From Citrobacter werkmanii NBRC 105721 (GTDB lineage Bacteria; Pseudomonadota; Gammaproteobacteria; Enterobacterales; Enterobacteriaceae), in the NCBI GenBank assembly GCA_000759755.1, contig BBMW01000007.1:186001-250000 (forward strand): a stretch of DNA of 64,000 nucleotides, read 5' to 3'. Positions 47,742 through 58,818 of this stretch are shown one piece after another. The first letter of the stretch is position 1. Every line of letters starts with the position of its first letter. A program made the translations under genes and the position numbers. The notes beneath the pieces are model-generated. The model made no database searches. It was given only the letters and a program-made list of their open reading frames with translations, and was not told the origin of the DNA.

Positions 47742-47866
47742 ATACTAAAAAATAATTATAAATTCATTTAATTCAATAAATTAAAATTTAATATTTTTGA
47801 GGAAATTTATTCGTAAGCCACTAAGGTAGTGGCCAATCAACACACAAGAAAGGTAATAACAGAGAA

Positions 47867-48595
47867 TTAAAGCGGGATCACTTCGAGGGAGTTGACCTGC
47901 TGTTGCCAGAGGTCTATCTGTTTTTTGCGCGCTACGGTGAGTTTGCCGGACGTCACCAACAGCCATTTGCGTTCGGGGAAAATTTCAGGCGCAAGCATCG
48001 CGGGCGGTACAGGAAGCACATCAATACGATGTCCCTGTCCAGTGCGACCAAGCGCTTCAAGCCAGATCTCGCAGGGGTCGGTAAGATGCCAGCCTGTAAT
48101 CAGGTAGTTATCGCCCGGCGCACGCTTATCCCCTTCCAGGCAAAACGAGGTGTAAGAAATAATAATACCATCAAGGATTTCACGCAGCGTCATGATAGCC
48201 GGCACGTTAGCTGATACCTGGCTTCGCAGAGGGCGCAGCACCTCGCTCACCAGTTCAGGGCGGGGATATTCGCGACCGGCATCATAAATAAGCTGGCGCA
48301 GAGAGTCTATTTTCCCTTCGTTCAAGCGCTGCAGCATACTCTCTTGCAGAGCGAGCCAGTTATTCGTTCGCCGGGCACCAGGACGGGACAGCAACGGTTT
48401 AACCTGGCTTATCGGTACGCCTTTTTTCACCCAATCGAGAATTTTAAGCGCCTGTTGGATATCGTCATCGCTATACAACCGGTGCCCACCATCCGTACGT
48501 TGTGGTTTGAGAAGTCCATAACGACGTTGCCAGGCGCGCAGCGTTGTGGCGGTTATTCCACAAAGCCTCGCAAATTCACCGATGGAATAGGACAT
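47867..48595 (-). CDS. MerR-family regulator, MlrA/BluR-like
   Basis: A 242-residue transcription factor. The N-terminal winged helix (YSIGEFARLCGITATTLRAWQRRYGLL...RTDGGHRLYSDDDI) is nearly identical to E. coli MlrA and BluR. The C-terminal domain is cobalamin-domain-like as in the LitR/CarH group but lacks an obvious B12 histidine motif. The start at 48595 (MSYSIGEF) is preferred over 48604. It is upstream of the lipid operon, same strand, and its likely target is the inverted repeat at 47708-47741. In other bacteria LitR-type regulators turn on such operons in light. Confidence 0.9.
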   Translation of the reverse strand: MSYSIGEFARLCGITATTLRAWQRRYGLLKPQRTDGGHRLYSDDDIQQALKILDWVKKGVPISQVKPLLSRPGARRTNNWLALQESMLQRLNEGKIDSLRQLIYDAGREYPRPELVSEVLRPLRSQVSANVPAIMTLREILDGIIISYTSFCLEGDKRAPGDNYLITGWHLTDPCEIWLEALGRTGQGHRIDVLPVPPAMLAPEIFPERKWLLVTSGKLTVARKKQIDLWQQQVNSLEVIPL

Positions 48596-48604
48596 ACAGA
48601 GCAC

Positions 48605-48844
48605 CTAATAACCAATAATACTTTCAATATACTACGAACCACGAGCAACAATCACTTTCAGAAAGAAGATATAAAGCACAAGGGATTGATATCCACAAAT
48701 TATTGGAACATAAATCAAGAAAAATGACAGACAAATATCACGACGACAGGGGTAAGGATTGGACAGTTGTCGAAGTAAAAACGGGGTGAGCACGCCTGGT
48801 TTTTGGGGAAGAATTTTGGGGAAACAATGTTGCAGGCACAAAAA
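48605..48844. other. Intergenic region between the regulator and icd, with G-run repeats
   Basis: No gene seen. It holds the regulator's promoter. Near 48799-48830 the sequence has repeated short G runs (GGTTTTTGGGGAAGA...TTTTGGGGAAAC) next to the icd 3' end, a common phage integration area. These may be leftover integrase arm sites. Confidence 0.4.
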
Positions 48845-48868
48845 AACGGGAACCTCTCGGCTCCCGTT
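48845..48868 (-). terminator. icd terminator
   Basis: Minus-strand 10-bp stem AACGGGAGCC / GGTTCCCGTT (one G-U type mismatch) with a 4-base loop and a run of T after it, 23 bases beyond the icd stop. Confidence 0.9.
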
Positions 48869-48890
48869 CTCATACAACCCAGAATCTGGA

Positions 48891-50141
48891 TTACATGTTT
48901 TCGATGATCGCGTCACCAAACTCTGAACATTTCAGCAGCTTAGCGCCATCCATCAGACGTTCGAAGTCATAGGTTACGGTTTTCGCGTTAATCGCGCCTT
49001 CCATACCTTTAACGATCAGGTCAGCAGCTTCGACCCAACCCATGTGGCGCAGCATCATTTCTGCAGACAGAATGATAGAGCCAGGGTTCACTTTATCCTG
49101 GCCTGCGTACTTCGGTGCAGTACCATGGGTCGCTTCGAACAGCGCACATTCGTCACCGATGTTCGCGCCTGGCGCGATACCAATACCCCCCACCTGTGCT
49201 GCCAACGCATCAGAGATGTAGTCGCCGTTCAGGTTCATACAAGCAATCACATCGTACTCAGCAGGACGCAGCAGGATCTGTTGCAGGAACGCATCGGCGA
49301 TAACGTCCTTAACCACGATTTCTTTGCCGGATTTCGGGTTCTTGATTTTCACCCACGGGCCGCCATCGATCAATTCACCACCGAATTCTTCACGCGCTAA
49401 CTGGTAACCCCAGTCTTTGAACGCGCCTTCAGTGAACTTCATGATGTTACCTTTATGTACCAGGGTAACAGAATCACGATCGTTCGCGATGGCATATTCG
49501 ATCGCCGCACGAACCAAACGCTTGGTCCCTTCTTCAGAACACGGTTTGATACCAATACCACAATGTTCCGGGAAGCGAATTTTCTTCACGCCCATTTCTT
49601 CACGCAGGAATTTAATCACTTTCTCAGCATCTGCGGAGTCTGCTTTCCACTCGATACCCGCATAGATATCTTCGGAGTTTTCACGGAAGATAACCATGTC
49701 GGTCAGTTCAGGGTGTTTAACCGGGCTTGGCGTACCCTGGTAATAACGCACCGGGCGCAGGCAGACATACAGGTCAAGTTCCTGACGCAGAGCAACGTTC
49801 AGAGAGCGAATACCGCCGCCAACTGGCGTGGTCAGTGGACCTTTGATGGCAACACGATATTCACGAATCAGATCAAGAGTTTCAGCAGGCAGCCAGACGT
49901 CCTGGCCATAAACCTGAGTGGATTTCTCGCCGGTGTAGATTTCCATCCAGGAGATTTTACGCTCGCCTTTATAGGCTTTCTCGACAGCAGCATCGACAAC
50001 TTTGATCATCGGTGGGGTTACATCAACGCCGATACCGTCGCCTTCAATGAACGGGATAATCGGATTTTCAGGAACGTTGAGTTTGCCGTTTTGCAGGGTG
50101 ATCTTCTTACCTTCCGCCGGAACAACTACTTTGCTTTCCAT
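48891..50141 (-). CDS. icd: Isocitrate dehydrogenase, NADP-dependent
   Basis: TCA-cycle enzyme converting isocitrate to 2-oxoglutarate, 416 residues as in E. coli. The regulatory serine lies in [11 protein letters not shown] (S113), the site used by AceK. The metal-binding region ([14 protein letters not shown]) and NADP-site residues are intact. The C-terminus [10 protein letters not shown] is complete, so no prophage currently splits the gene, although icd is the known target of phage 21/e14 integrases. Confidence 0.98.
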   Translation of the reverse strand: MESKVVVPAEGKKITLQNGKLNVPENPIIPFIEGDGIGVDVTPPMIKVVDAAVEKAYKGERKISWMEIYTGEKSTQVYGQDVWLPAETLDLIREYRVAIKGPLTTPVGGGIRSLNVALRQELDLYVCLRPVRYYQGTPSPVKHPELTDMVIFRENSEDIYAGIEWKADSADAEKVIKFLREEMGVKKIRFPEHCGIGIKPCSEEGTKRLVRAAIEYAIANDRDSVTLVHKGNIMKFTEGAFKDWGYQLAREEFGGELIDGGPWVKIKNPKSGKEIVVKDVIADAFLQQILLRPAEYDVIACMNLNGDYISDALAAQVGGIGIAPGANIGDECALFEATHGTAPKYAGQDKVNPGSIILSAEMMLRHMGWVEAADLIVKGMEGAINAKTVTYDFERLMDGAKLLKCSEFGDAIIENM

Positions 50142-50342
50142 TCACCTCTCCTTCGAGCGCTTCTGGTTTGCTCGTCTGTCATCGCGCTGCATGTGCATTG
50201 GCGTCCTGCTGCACGACTGCGTTAGAGCAATTTTTTGTTAATGATTTGTAATGAGCGTGTCAATACTACCCTATTGTTCGTCGCCATGAAAGACACTCGT
50301 TCTTAGGCTATAATGCGGCAATTGACATAATCTGAAAATACC

Positions 50343-50966
50343 ATGCAAAAAACTTCTTTTAGAAATCACCAAGTTAAGCGATTCAGCTCACGACAAGTCA
50401 CTAAGCAGCGTAAAGAAAACCAGCCAAAACGCGTGGTTTTGTTCAATAAACCCTACGATGTTTTGCCACAATTTACTGACGAAGCGGGACGCAAAACGTT
50501 AAAAGATTTTATTCCTGTGCCAGGCGTGTATGCTGCGGGTCGTTTGGATCGGGACAGTGAAGGGCTTTTAGTGCTGACCAATGATGGCGCATTACAGGCG
50601 CGGTTAACGCAGCCCGGCAAGCGCACGGGGAAAATTTATTATGTTCAGGTTGAGGGAGAACCTACGCCCGAAGCGCTGGAAGCCCTGCGCACTGGCGTAA
50701 CGCTTAACGATGGTCCCACGCTGCCTGCAGGCATTGAAGTGGTAAAAGAACCCGCCTGGCTGTGGCCGAGAACCCCGCCCATTCGTGAACGGAAGAATAT
50801 TCCCACCAGTTGGTTAAAAGTCACCTTATATGAAGGCCGCAACCGTCAGGTACGGCGTATGACAGCATATGTTGGGTTTCCTACGCTACGCCTCATCCGC
50901 TATGCCATGGGTAATTACACGCTGGATAATCTCGCTAACGGCGAATGGCGGGATGCAACTGTATAA
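50343..50966 (+). CDS. rluE: 23S rRNA pseudouridine-2457 synthase
   Basis: RsuA-family pseudouridine synthase, 207 residues, that makes pseudouridine 2457 in 23S rRNA. The catalytic aspartate lies in [17 protein letters not shown]. The C-terminal GRNRQVRRM motif is also intact. N-terminus slightly shorter than the E. coli protein but well conserved. Followed nine bases later by nudJ. Confidence 0.95.
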   Translation: MQKTSFRNHQVKRFSSRQVTKQRKENQPKRVVLFNKPYDVLPQFTDEAGRKTLKDFIPVPGVYAAGRLDRDSEGLLVLTNDGALQARLTQPGKRTGKIYYVQVEGEPTPEALEALRTGVTLNDGPTLPAGIEVVKEPAWLWPRTPPIRERKNIPTSWLKVTLYEGRNRQVRRMTAYVGFPTLRLIRYAMGNYTLDNLANGEWRDATV

Positions 50967-50975
50967 GGAATCGGT

Positions 50976-51437
50976 ATGTTCAAACCACACGTTACGGTCG
51001 CCTGCATTGTGCATGCAGAAGATAAATTTTTAGTCGTTGAGGAAACCATAAACGGCAAAGCCTTGTGGAATCAACCTGCCGGGCACCTGGAAGCAGACGA
51101 AACCCTGGTACAGGCCGCCGCCCGTGAGCTATGGGAAGAGACAGGCATCAACGCACAGCCGCAGCACTTCATTCGGATGCACCAATGGATTGCGCCTGAC
51201 AGAACGCCTTTTTTACGTTTTCTGTTTTCTATCGAACTTGCCAATATGTGCGCTACTGAACCCCATGACAGTGATATTGATTGCTGTCGCTGGGTCAGCG
51301 CAGAAGAGATTCTCTCAGCGCCAAACCTGCGCTCGCCGCTGGTTGCCGAGAGCATTCTCTGTTATCAGAGCGGGCAGCGCTATCCGCTGGCAATGATCGG
51401 TGAATTTAACTGGCCGTTTACAGAGGGTGTCAAGTAA
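50976..51437 (+). CDS. nudJ: Nudix phosphatase NudJ
   Basis: A 153-residue Nudix hydrolase acting on HMP-pyrophosphate and nucleotides in E. coli. The Nudix box is clear: [22 protein letters not shown]. Part of the rluE-nudJ-mnmA-hflD-purB block with short gaps, the same order as E. coli. Confidence 0.95.
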   Translation: MFKPHVTVACIVHAEDKFLVVEETINGKALWNQPAGHLEADETLVQAAARELWEETGINAQPQHFIRMHQWIAPDRTPFLRFLFSIELANMCATEPHDSDIDCCRWVSAEEILSAPNLRSPLVAESILCYQSGQRYPLAMIGEFNWPFTEGVK

Positions 51438-51490
51438 AGGGCTGCGTGCTAGAATATGCCGCCTTGAAGTTCAATGTCGTGAGTATTCCT

Positions 51491-52597
51491 ATGTCTGAAA
51501 GCCCAAAAAAAGTGATCGTCGGCATGTCCGGCGGTGTCGATTCCTCCGTTTCTGCCTGGCTGTTGCAACAACAGGGCTATCAGGTAGAAGGCCTGTTCAT
51601 GAAGAACTGGGAAGAGGACGATGGCGAGGAATATTGCACAGCGGCTGCCGACCTTGCGGATGCACAGGCTGTCTGTGACAAACTTGGCATTGAACTGCAT
51701 ACCGTTAACTTTGCTGCAGAATACTGGGACAACGTCTTTGAGCTGTTTCTTGAAGAGTACAAAGCGGGTCGTACGCCGAACCCGGATATTCTGTGCAATA
51801 AAGAGATAAAATTTAAAGCCTTCCTCGAATTTGCCGCTGAAGATTTAGGTGCCGATTACATCGCCACCGGTCACTACGTGCGCCGCGCTGATGTCGACGG
51901 CAAAAGCCGCCTGCTGCGAGGGCTTGATGGCAATAAAGACCAGAGCTATTTCCTCTATACGCTCGGCCATGAGCAAATCGCGCAAAGTCTGTTCCCGGTC
52001 GGCGAACTGGAAAAACCACAGGTGCGTAAAATTGCCGAAGATCTCGGTCTGATTACCGCCAAGAAAAAAGATTCCACGGGTATCTGCTTCATCGGCGAAC
52101 GTAAGTTCCGCGAATTTCTTGGTCGCTACCTGCCCGCTCAGCCTGGCAAAATCATCACCGTTGACGGCGAAGAGATTGGCCAGCACCAGGGACTGATGTA
52201 CCACACTCTGGGCCAACGTAAAGGTCTGGGCATTGGCGGTACGAAAGAAGGGACGGAAGATCCATGGTATGTGGTGGATAAAGACGTTGAGAACAACATT
52301 CTGGTTGTCGCTCAGGGTCACGAACACCCACGCCTGATGTCCGTTGGCCTGGTGGCACAACAGCTGCATTGGGTCGATCGCGAACCGTTCACCGGCACAA
52401 TGCGCTGCACGGTGAAAATCCGCTACCGTCAGACCGACATTCCGTGCACCGTTAAAGCGCTGGATGCTGAACGTATTGAAGTCATTTTCGACGAACCGGT
52501 TGCGGCGGTAACGCCGGGTCAGTCGGCTGTCTTTTACAATGGCGAAATCTGCCTCGGCGGCGGAATTATCGAACAACGCCTGCCTTTGCCGGTCTAA
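51491..52597 (+). CDS. mnmA: tRNA-specific 2-thiouridylase MnmA
   Basis: ATP-dependent sulfur insertion at wobble uridine 34 of tRNA-Lys, -Glu and -Gln. It has 368 residues, with the PP-loop GMSGGVDSS and catalytic cysteines in [10 protein letters not shown] and TGICFIGER. The ATG at 51491 ([11 protein letters not shown]) gives the E. coli length, while the open frame from 51446 would add 15 unconserved residues. Confidence 0.97.
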   Translation: MSESPKKVIVGMSGGVDSSVSAWLLQQQGYQVEGLFMKNWEEDDGEEYCTAAADLADAQAVCDKLGIELHTVNFAAEYWDNVFELFLEEYKAGRTPNPDILCNKEIKFKAFLEFAAEDLGADYIATGHYVRRADVDGKSRLLRGLDGNKDQSYFLYTLGHEQIAQSLFPVGELEKPQVRKIAEDLGLITAKKKDSTGICFIGERKFREFLGRYLPAQPGKIITVDGEEIGQHQGLMYHTLGQRKGLGIGGTKEGTEDPWYVVDKDVENNILVVAQGHEHPRLMSVGLVAQQLHWVDREPFTGTMRCTVKIRYRQTDIPCTVKALDAERIEVIFDEPVAAVTPGQSAVFYNGEICLGGGIIEQRLPLPV

Positions 52598-52631
52598 TTA
52601 TTTACACATTTGATACAAGGAAGCAGTGAAC

Positions 52632-53273
52632 GTGGCAAAGAATTATTATGACATCACCCTCGCCCTGGCAGGTATATGCCAGTCGGCACGCCTGGTGCAA
52701 GAACTGGCGCACCAGGGGCATTGTGATGCCGATGCGTTACACGTTTCACTTAACAGTATCATCGACATGAACCCCAGCTCGACGCTTGGAGTCTTTGGCG
52801 GGAGTGAGGCGAACCTGCGACTTGGCCTTGAAACGTTGCTCGGCGTGCTCAACGCCAGCAGTCGTCAGGGGCTGAACGCGGAACTCACCCGCTACACGTT
52901 AAGCCTGATGGTACTGGAGCGTAAGCTGTCAGCGGCCAAAGGCGCTATGGACACGCTGGGAGACCGTATCAACGGCTTACAGCGCCAGTTGGACCATTTT
53001 GATTTGCAGTCAGAAACGTTGCTGAGCGCGATGGCTGGCATTTATGTTGACGTCATCAGCCCACTCGGCCCGCGTATTCAGGTCACGGGTTCCCCTGCTA
53101 TCCTCCAGAGCCCACAAGTTCAGGCCAAAGTACGCGCTTCGCTATTGGCTGGCATTCGTGCAGCAGTGCTCTGGCATCAGGTTGGTGGAGGCCGTCTGCA
53201 ACTCATGTTTTCTCGTAATCGCCTGACGACTCAGGCAAAACAAATTCTTGCTCATTTAACCCCGGAGTTGTGA
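52632..53273 (+). CDS. hflD: High-frequency lysogenization protein HflD
   Basis: Membrane-associated protein of 213 residues that binds lambda CII in E. coli and lowers lysogeny. Normal cellular role is uncertain. The GTG at 52632 ([16 protein letters not shown]) gives the E. coli N-terminus and lies nine bases after AAGGAAG. Another GTG two codons earlier is possible. purB starts three bases after the stop codon. Confidence 0.94.
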   Translation: MAKNYYDITLALAGICQSARLVQELAHQGHCDADALHVSLNSIIDMNPSSTLGVFGGSEANLRLGLETLLGVLNASSRQGLNAELTRYTLSLMVLERKLSAAKGAMDTLGDRINGLQRQLDHFDLQSETLLSAMAGIYVDVISPLGPRIQVTGSPAILQSPQVQAKVRASLLAGIRAAVLWHQVGGGRLQLMFSRNRLTTQAKQILAHLTPEL

Positions 53274-54647
<1,374 letters not shown>

Positions 54648-54705
54648 TCTGTATTGCGCCGGAGAGCAATTGCGCCTGTTCCGGCCACCAGTTTATGTCG
54701 TATGC

Positions 54706-54740
54706 AAGCCGGATAAGCGTCAGCGCCTTCCGGCTTTTTT
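54706..54740 (+). terminator. purB terminator, REP-like
   Basis: Stem AAGCCGGA / TCCGGCTT with an inner GCG..CGC and a T run. The GCCGGAT...TCCGGC pattern resembles REP sequences. Confidence 0.8.
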
Positions 54741-54981
54741 CGCCAGTGATAGCCTCCCTTCCCCCGGTTTATTAAATGTTTATCCCCACAGCCACATAAT
54801 CAGCGTTAGACTATATAATTGATTTTGTAAATTCAGAAAATACAGTTAATTATCATAAAATCAAACAGTTAATAAAAAACCGTCTTGGACAATCGAGGCC
54901 AATATCGGTCAATTTATCGCCCCAAATCATGCCCCTGACTGGTTTTTGCCCCCAAATTTGCCCCCAAAAAGTAACAATCGA
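54741..54981. other. Junction of backbone and accessory region
   Basis: About 240 bases without a gene. Near 54910-54970 the sequence has direct repeats of short C runs (GCCCCAAA, GCCCCTGA, GCCCCCAAATTTGCCCCCAAAAA in parts), the reverse of the G-run pattern beside icd. They look like remains of integrase arm-type sites, marking the edge of the mobile region. Confidence 0.4.
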
Positions 54982-55245
54982 TGGTGGTCTAAGCTGCCGC
55001 TAATTTATGCGCGTTCTGAAACTGCAGCCATCCGCAGAATGTTTAAACCACTCTGGCAGCATGGCCGTGCAATTTGCTTTGCTGATGGCTGGTACGAATG
55101 GAAAAAGGAAGGCGACAAGAAACAGCCCTGCTTTATTCATCGGGCCTATGGTGCCGTACCGGCTGATAAATTTAAATGGCACACGGTGACGCGTGCCGTT
55201 GGAAATGTGAAAAATCAGGGAACCCAGTTAATTCAACCAATGTGA
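54982..55245 (+). pseudogene. Truncated yedK (HMCES-family) copy
   Basis: Aligns with the intact gene at 58147-58818: from W67 (WWSKLPLIYARSETAA) to about residue 122, then an in-frame loss of roughly 69 codons, then the C-terminal VPADKFKWHTVTRAVGNVKNQG. The N-terminal 66 residues, with the essential C2, are gone. The catalytic N75 position is tyrosine and H160 lies in the deleted part, so this cannot work. Not simply a fragment of the other copy, since many silent and coding changes separate them. Confidence 0.85.
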
Positions 55246-55785
55246 CGCAGCATTACATTGCTAAAATCATTACAACCATATGATAAAGTTGAATTTATTA
55301 TGATTTTTACTTTCAAAAACAGCCAGTAACTACCTTATACAACTCATTGATTATCTGTACTTTGATTTTGGTTTTGGGGAAGAGTATTTGCACCCCACAA
55401 GGGATTTTAAATCATGCGTGTTATCACGCATAATCAATAGGTTAAACGATTATTTCGCCAAAAATTTATTTTTTACACCATAACATTCAAAACGGTTACT
55501 GCTAATAGAAACGCTCAATGGCGAAGGTTTGTTATGCTAAATTATCTTTCGGTTGAACAAGTCTTTTATGAGTGAGAAGAGGATATTTGTATCTATAGTA
55601 ATTTGGGATCCTATGTCAAGTCTTCCTTTATCCCCTCCCCTTGTCATATAATTGAATGTTATGTTAATATACTAATAAATAACATTATATATGCTTACCA
55701 TTTAATTTTAAGTAGATATAAAGTAGCTCGTTGAATCATCTATTTATACGAAAATTAATAAACATTAAGATTTCGAGGGTATTAA
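55246..55785. other. AT-rich intergenic stretch before the ATPase gene
   Basis: About 540 bases, very low in GC, no open frame of note. GGTTTTGGGGAAGAG near 55371-55386 repeats the motif beside icd. The promoter of the AAA ATPase gene must lie near the end. Confidence 0.45.
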
Positions 55786-57675
55786 ATGAGTTTAGACACT
55801 ACATCTGAAGATTTTGTTTGGCCGATTAACGTCGAGTATGAACTGGTCAACAATCAATCCACAAATGCGTTAATCCAAATCAGGCCCGGTATTACTACAT
55901 TGGTTGGTCCGAATGGCAGTGGAAAAACCAGGGCGCTTCGTGCAATAAAATCAAAATTAATGACAACAAATCGGGTCACTGCTCAAAATCGAAAAGTACA
56001 TTTTCTTTCAGCAGGACGCAGTAGCCCATTTGAAACTTTCAGGTCTAAATCAGATAATCCTTATGGTGTGAGTTCTGGCGATGCTGCAATTGGAAATGTG
56101 AGTTACGTTAACCAATGGTGGGATTTTGAAAGTGTTACTGGCGATTTGATGGTCTTAGACCAACGGCCTGACCTAAAGCTCAAGATTGAAGCACGACTGC
56201 AACAGTTATTTGATCGAAGCGTTGAGCTAAAATGGGCGCAAGGTGGAATAACTGTTAGGATCACATCCCTCACTGGAGGGGATGGTTACCCAGCTAATCA
56301 CGAAGCCAGTGGAATACTGCAACTTGTCGCGTTGCTCTCTGCAATTCATAATGATGAAATAGGCGCGTTGCTTATCGACGAGCCTGAAATCTCGCTACAC
56401 CCGCAACATCAGGCATTCTTGCTTGAGGAGATGGAGTTAGTGGCAGGAGATCCAAGTGATCCAAAGAAAAAATTGATTATCATAGCAACACACTCAGCTT
56501 CGACCCTACCACTGCGACGCATAGCAGAACTACCACAAATAGCCTTTTTCACTTCAGCACAACAGGTTCCTGTTCAAATTGCAAGTGATGCAGATATTCT
56601 TACAAGTACAAAGCTGGCAGCGTTAATAGCACGCCTAAGTACTACGCATCGTACCGCCATGTTCGCTGAGCATGTATTGTTGGTAGAAGGTCCTAGTGAC
56701 GAAATAGTTGCAACGCAACTGGCAAGAAAGTTAAGTCTTCGTCTCCTAGCGCGTAATGCTCAGATATTACCGATTACTGGTAAGGGTGAATTCATCGAAG
56801 CTTCCAAGCTGTTTCGCTTGATGAACAAGCGTGTAGCTTTGCTTGCTGATCTCGACGCATTAGCTGACGAGAATGCTTTAGTAAATTATTTTAGTGGATT
56901 GCCCGAGGCTCGCGAGATAGCAGACCAACTCGGACGAACAAATCTCGCTGATCTCGACAGAGATTTGAGAGATGCTCTAGCTACCTTTATGTCTAGATTT
57001 CAGAATGAAGTTGATACGGCAGCTGAAATATATCCTGATTGGTCAAGCAAGGAATCTAGCGGCAATGCCAAGCGTCGTGTGACGTTAGCTCGTATCCTTT
57101 CTGATCCGGCAAGCTTTGGCGGTAATGCAGCGACTCAAGCTGAAAGTCTTCGCATAAGATACGAAGCCCTATTGACCTCATTAGAAAAACTTGGCTGCTT
57201 CTTTTTACGACGGGGGGCAATCGAAAATTATTACAATGCAACTCAGGAAGCCGGAAAAGGAAAGCCAGACCGAGCAGCACTTGAGGCTGCTGGATTTGAT
57301 GCTAGAGAAATTCACGAGCTTGAGGCGTGTTATAAAGATTTACTTGCGGCCTTACTGCATGCTGCTCCGAATCAGCTAATTGATGAAGACCATCTCCTTC
57401 GCATGAAACTCGGTGCTATTTTAACACCAGTGATACTTGGCATGCGATTCAACACTAGCGATCAACAACTTGATGCAATAGCTAGGTCCACAATCGGTGC
57501 CGATGCCACAGTGTTTAAGCTAACTAACAAATCTACTGAACAGCGACTTCAGATCGGAGTCAATATTGCATCACCATTGTTTGAACGGGCAACCTTCCCT
57601 TTCAATATCTGCCCCTCCGACAATCCAAATGTAGTTGTGCCAAGAGTACTTCCAGGCATTCAGAAAGGAAGCTAA
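55786..57675 (+). CDS. OLD-family AAA ATPase with TOPRIM domain
   Basis: A 629-residue protein. The N-terminal ABC-type ATPase has Walker A GPNGSGKT at 41-48, signature-like EASG at 173-176, Walker B LLIDEPE at 195-201 and H-loop H236 (ATHSAS). The C-terminal TOPRIM domain carries E301 in VEGPSDE and D355-x-D357 in LADLDAL, the metal-binding residues of OLD nucleases. Such proteins (P2 Old, GajA, PARIS and retron ATPases) often defend against phage. No partner gene such as a UvrD helicase adjoins, so it is a stand-alone type. Lower GC than the backbone, inside a decayed island. Function is inferred only from family. Confidence 0.87.
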   Translation: MSLDTTSEDFVWPINVEYELVNNQSTNALIQIRPGITTLVGPNGSGKTRALRAIKSKLMTTNRVTAQNRKVHFLSAGRSSPFETFRSKSDNPYGVSSGDAAIGNVSYVNQWWDFESVTGDLMVLDQRPDLKLKIEARLQQLFDRSVELKWAQGGITVRITSLTGGDGYPANHEASGILQLVALLSAIHNDEIGALLIDEPEISLHPQHQAFLLEEMELVAGDPSDPKKKLIIIATHSASTLPLRRIAELPQIAFFTSAQQVPVQIASDADILTSTKLAALIARLSTTHRTAMFAEHVLLVEGPSDEIVATQLARKLSLRLLARNAQILPITGKGEFIEASKLFRLMNKRVALLADLDALADENALVNYFSGLPEAREIADQLGRTNLADLDRDLRDALATFMSRFQNEVDTAAEIYPDWSSKESSGNAKRRVTLARILSDPASFGGNAATQAESLRIRYEALLTSLEKLGCFFLRRGAIENYYNATQEAGKGKPDRAALEAAGFDAREIHELEACYKDLLAALLHAAPNQLIDEDHLLRMKLGAILTPVILGMRFNTSDQQLDAIARSTIGADATVFKLTNKSTEQRLQIGVNIASPLFERATFPFNICPSDNPNVVVPRVLPGIQKGS

Positions 57676-57819
57676 AACTCAGCAATCACTTTAGTCTAAA
57701 AAGACTATAACTTATTAATTTTATTGAGAACTACTTACCAGACCTTCACAAATTAACATAGTATAGTTAGGAGTATGTAACGTCCGCTCCAAGCATTTAT
57801 TGGCGCTCGATTGGGAGCT

Positions 57820-57870
57820 CACCGTTATGGGGTGTCGGGGGGCGGAGGTTCAAATCCTCTCGTGCGACCA
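57820..57870 (+). pseudogene. Degenerate tRNA-Pro(GGG) 3' fragment
   Basis: The last 51 bases match remembered E. coli proL from the anticodon arm to CCA with two substitutions and one missing base: CACCGTTATGGGGTGTC, then GGAGGTTCAAATCCTCTCGTGCGACCA in pieces. The GGG anticodon and T loop are recognisable. The 5' part (about 57795-57819) is only loosely tRNA-like and cannot pair with the acceptor strand. It probably marks an old attachment site. Confidence 0.75.
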
Positions 57871-57883
57871 AAAATCCTCTAAG

Positions 57884-57910
57884 AACCAGCCTGCTACGGC
57901 TGGTTTTTTT
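57884..57910 (+). terminator. Terminator after the tRNA remnant
   Basis: 8-bp stem AACCAGCC / GGCTGGTT with a 6-base loop and seven T, placed where a tRNA terminator would be. Confidence 0.85.
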
Positions 57911-58146
57911 GTGCCTGTTTTCTGAACGGGGAAGCTATGGGGGATTACTGGGGAATAACCCCGTCAAATGTTGCCCTCGGATCGCTAGCACACGATGATT
58001 AAATATCCTTTTCACTTTCGGAATTCTTCAATTCACAAAACTATCATTCCGATTTACCTTACAAGCTCCTTTTAAATCTTTAACTGTGCGCACCACTTTT
58101 TCTTACTGCCCTATACTTTCAGTCTGACCTATGGCTGGAGGTTTCT

Positions 58147-58818
58147 ATGTGTGGACGCTTTGCACAGTCAATGACGCGTGAAGATTATCTTATCCTGCTC
58201 GCTAATGAATCAGAACGCGATATTCCATACGACCCAGAACCCATCGGAAGATTCAACGTAGCGCCAGGAACAAAAGTTCTGCTTCTGAGCGAACGTGATG
58301 AGCAGTTGCATCTTGATCCAGTTATCTGGGGATACGCCCCAGGTTGGTGGGATAAACCGCCGCTGATTAACGCACGGTCTGAAACTGCAGCCACCAGCAG
58401 AATGTTTAAACCACTCTGGCAGCATGGCCGCGCAATTTGCTTTGCTGATGGATGGTTTGAGTGGAAAAAGGAAGGCGATAAGAAACAACCTTACTTTATT
58501 CACCGGGCAGACGGTCAGGCGATTTTTATGGCTGCGATCGGCAGCACACCATTCGAACGTGGAGATGAAGCAGAAGGTTTCCTGATAGTGACAGCTGCAG
58601 CCGACAAAGGGCTGGTAGATATTCACGACAGGCGGCCTCTGGTACTTTCACCAGAAGCCGCTCGCGAATGGATGAGGCAGGATACTGGAGGGAAAGAAGC
58701 TGCGGAAATTGCGGCCGACGGTTCCGTGTCGGCTGATAAATTTATATGGCATGCCGTAACGCGTGCCGTCGGGAATGTGAAAAATCAGGGAGCAGATTTA
58801 ATTAAGCCTGTTACTTAA
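58147..58818 (+). CDS. yedK: Abasic-site-protecting protein YedK (HMCES/SRAP)
   Basis: SRAP-family protein of 223 residues that traps abasic sites in single-stranded DNA through a thiazolidine bond to its N-terminal cysteine. All active residues are present: C2 (MCGRFAQ), N75, E105 and H160. Convergent with umuC, eight bases between stop codons, placing it in a DNA-damage module. A truncated relative lies at 54982-55245. Ribosome site GGAGG at 58137-58141. Confidence 0.95.
   Translation: MCGRFAQSMTREDYLILLANESERDIPYDPEPIGRFNVAPGTKVLLLSERDEQLHLDPVIWGYAPGWWDKPPLINARSETAATSRMFKPLWQHGRAICFADGWFEWKKEGDKKQPYFIHRADGQAIFMAAIGSTPFERGDEAEGFLIVTAAADKGLVDIHDRRPLVLSPEAAREWMRQDTGGKEAAEIAADGSVSADKFIWHAVTRAVGNVKNQGADLIKPVT

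Noticed and set aside
48719-48788. 21-codon frame starting MTDKYHDDRGKDW before icd
   Set aside because: Too short, no family recognised and no good ribosome site.
48891-50141. Prophage insertion in icd
   Set aside because: icd has an intact C-terminus and terminator, and no duplicated icd tail is found.
49455-50225. 256-residue open frame opposite icd
   Set aside because: Antisense shadow of icd, which is fully conserved.
57795-57870. Functional tRNA gene
   Set aside because: The 5' acceptor strand does not pair with CGTGCGA and one base of the 3' acceptor is missing.
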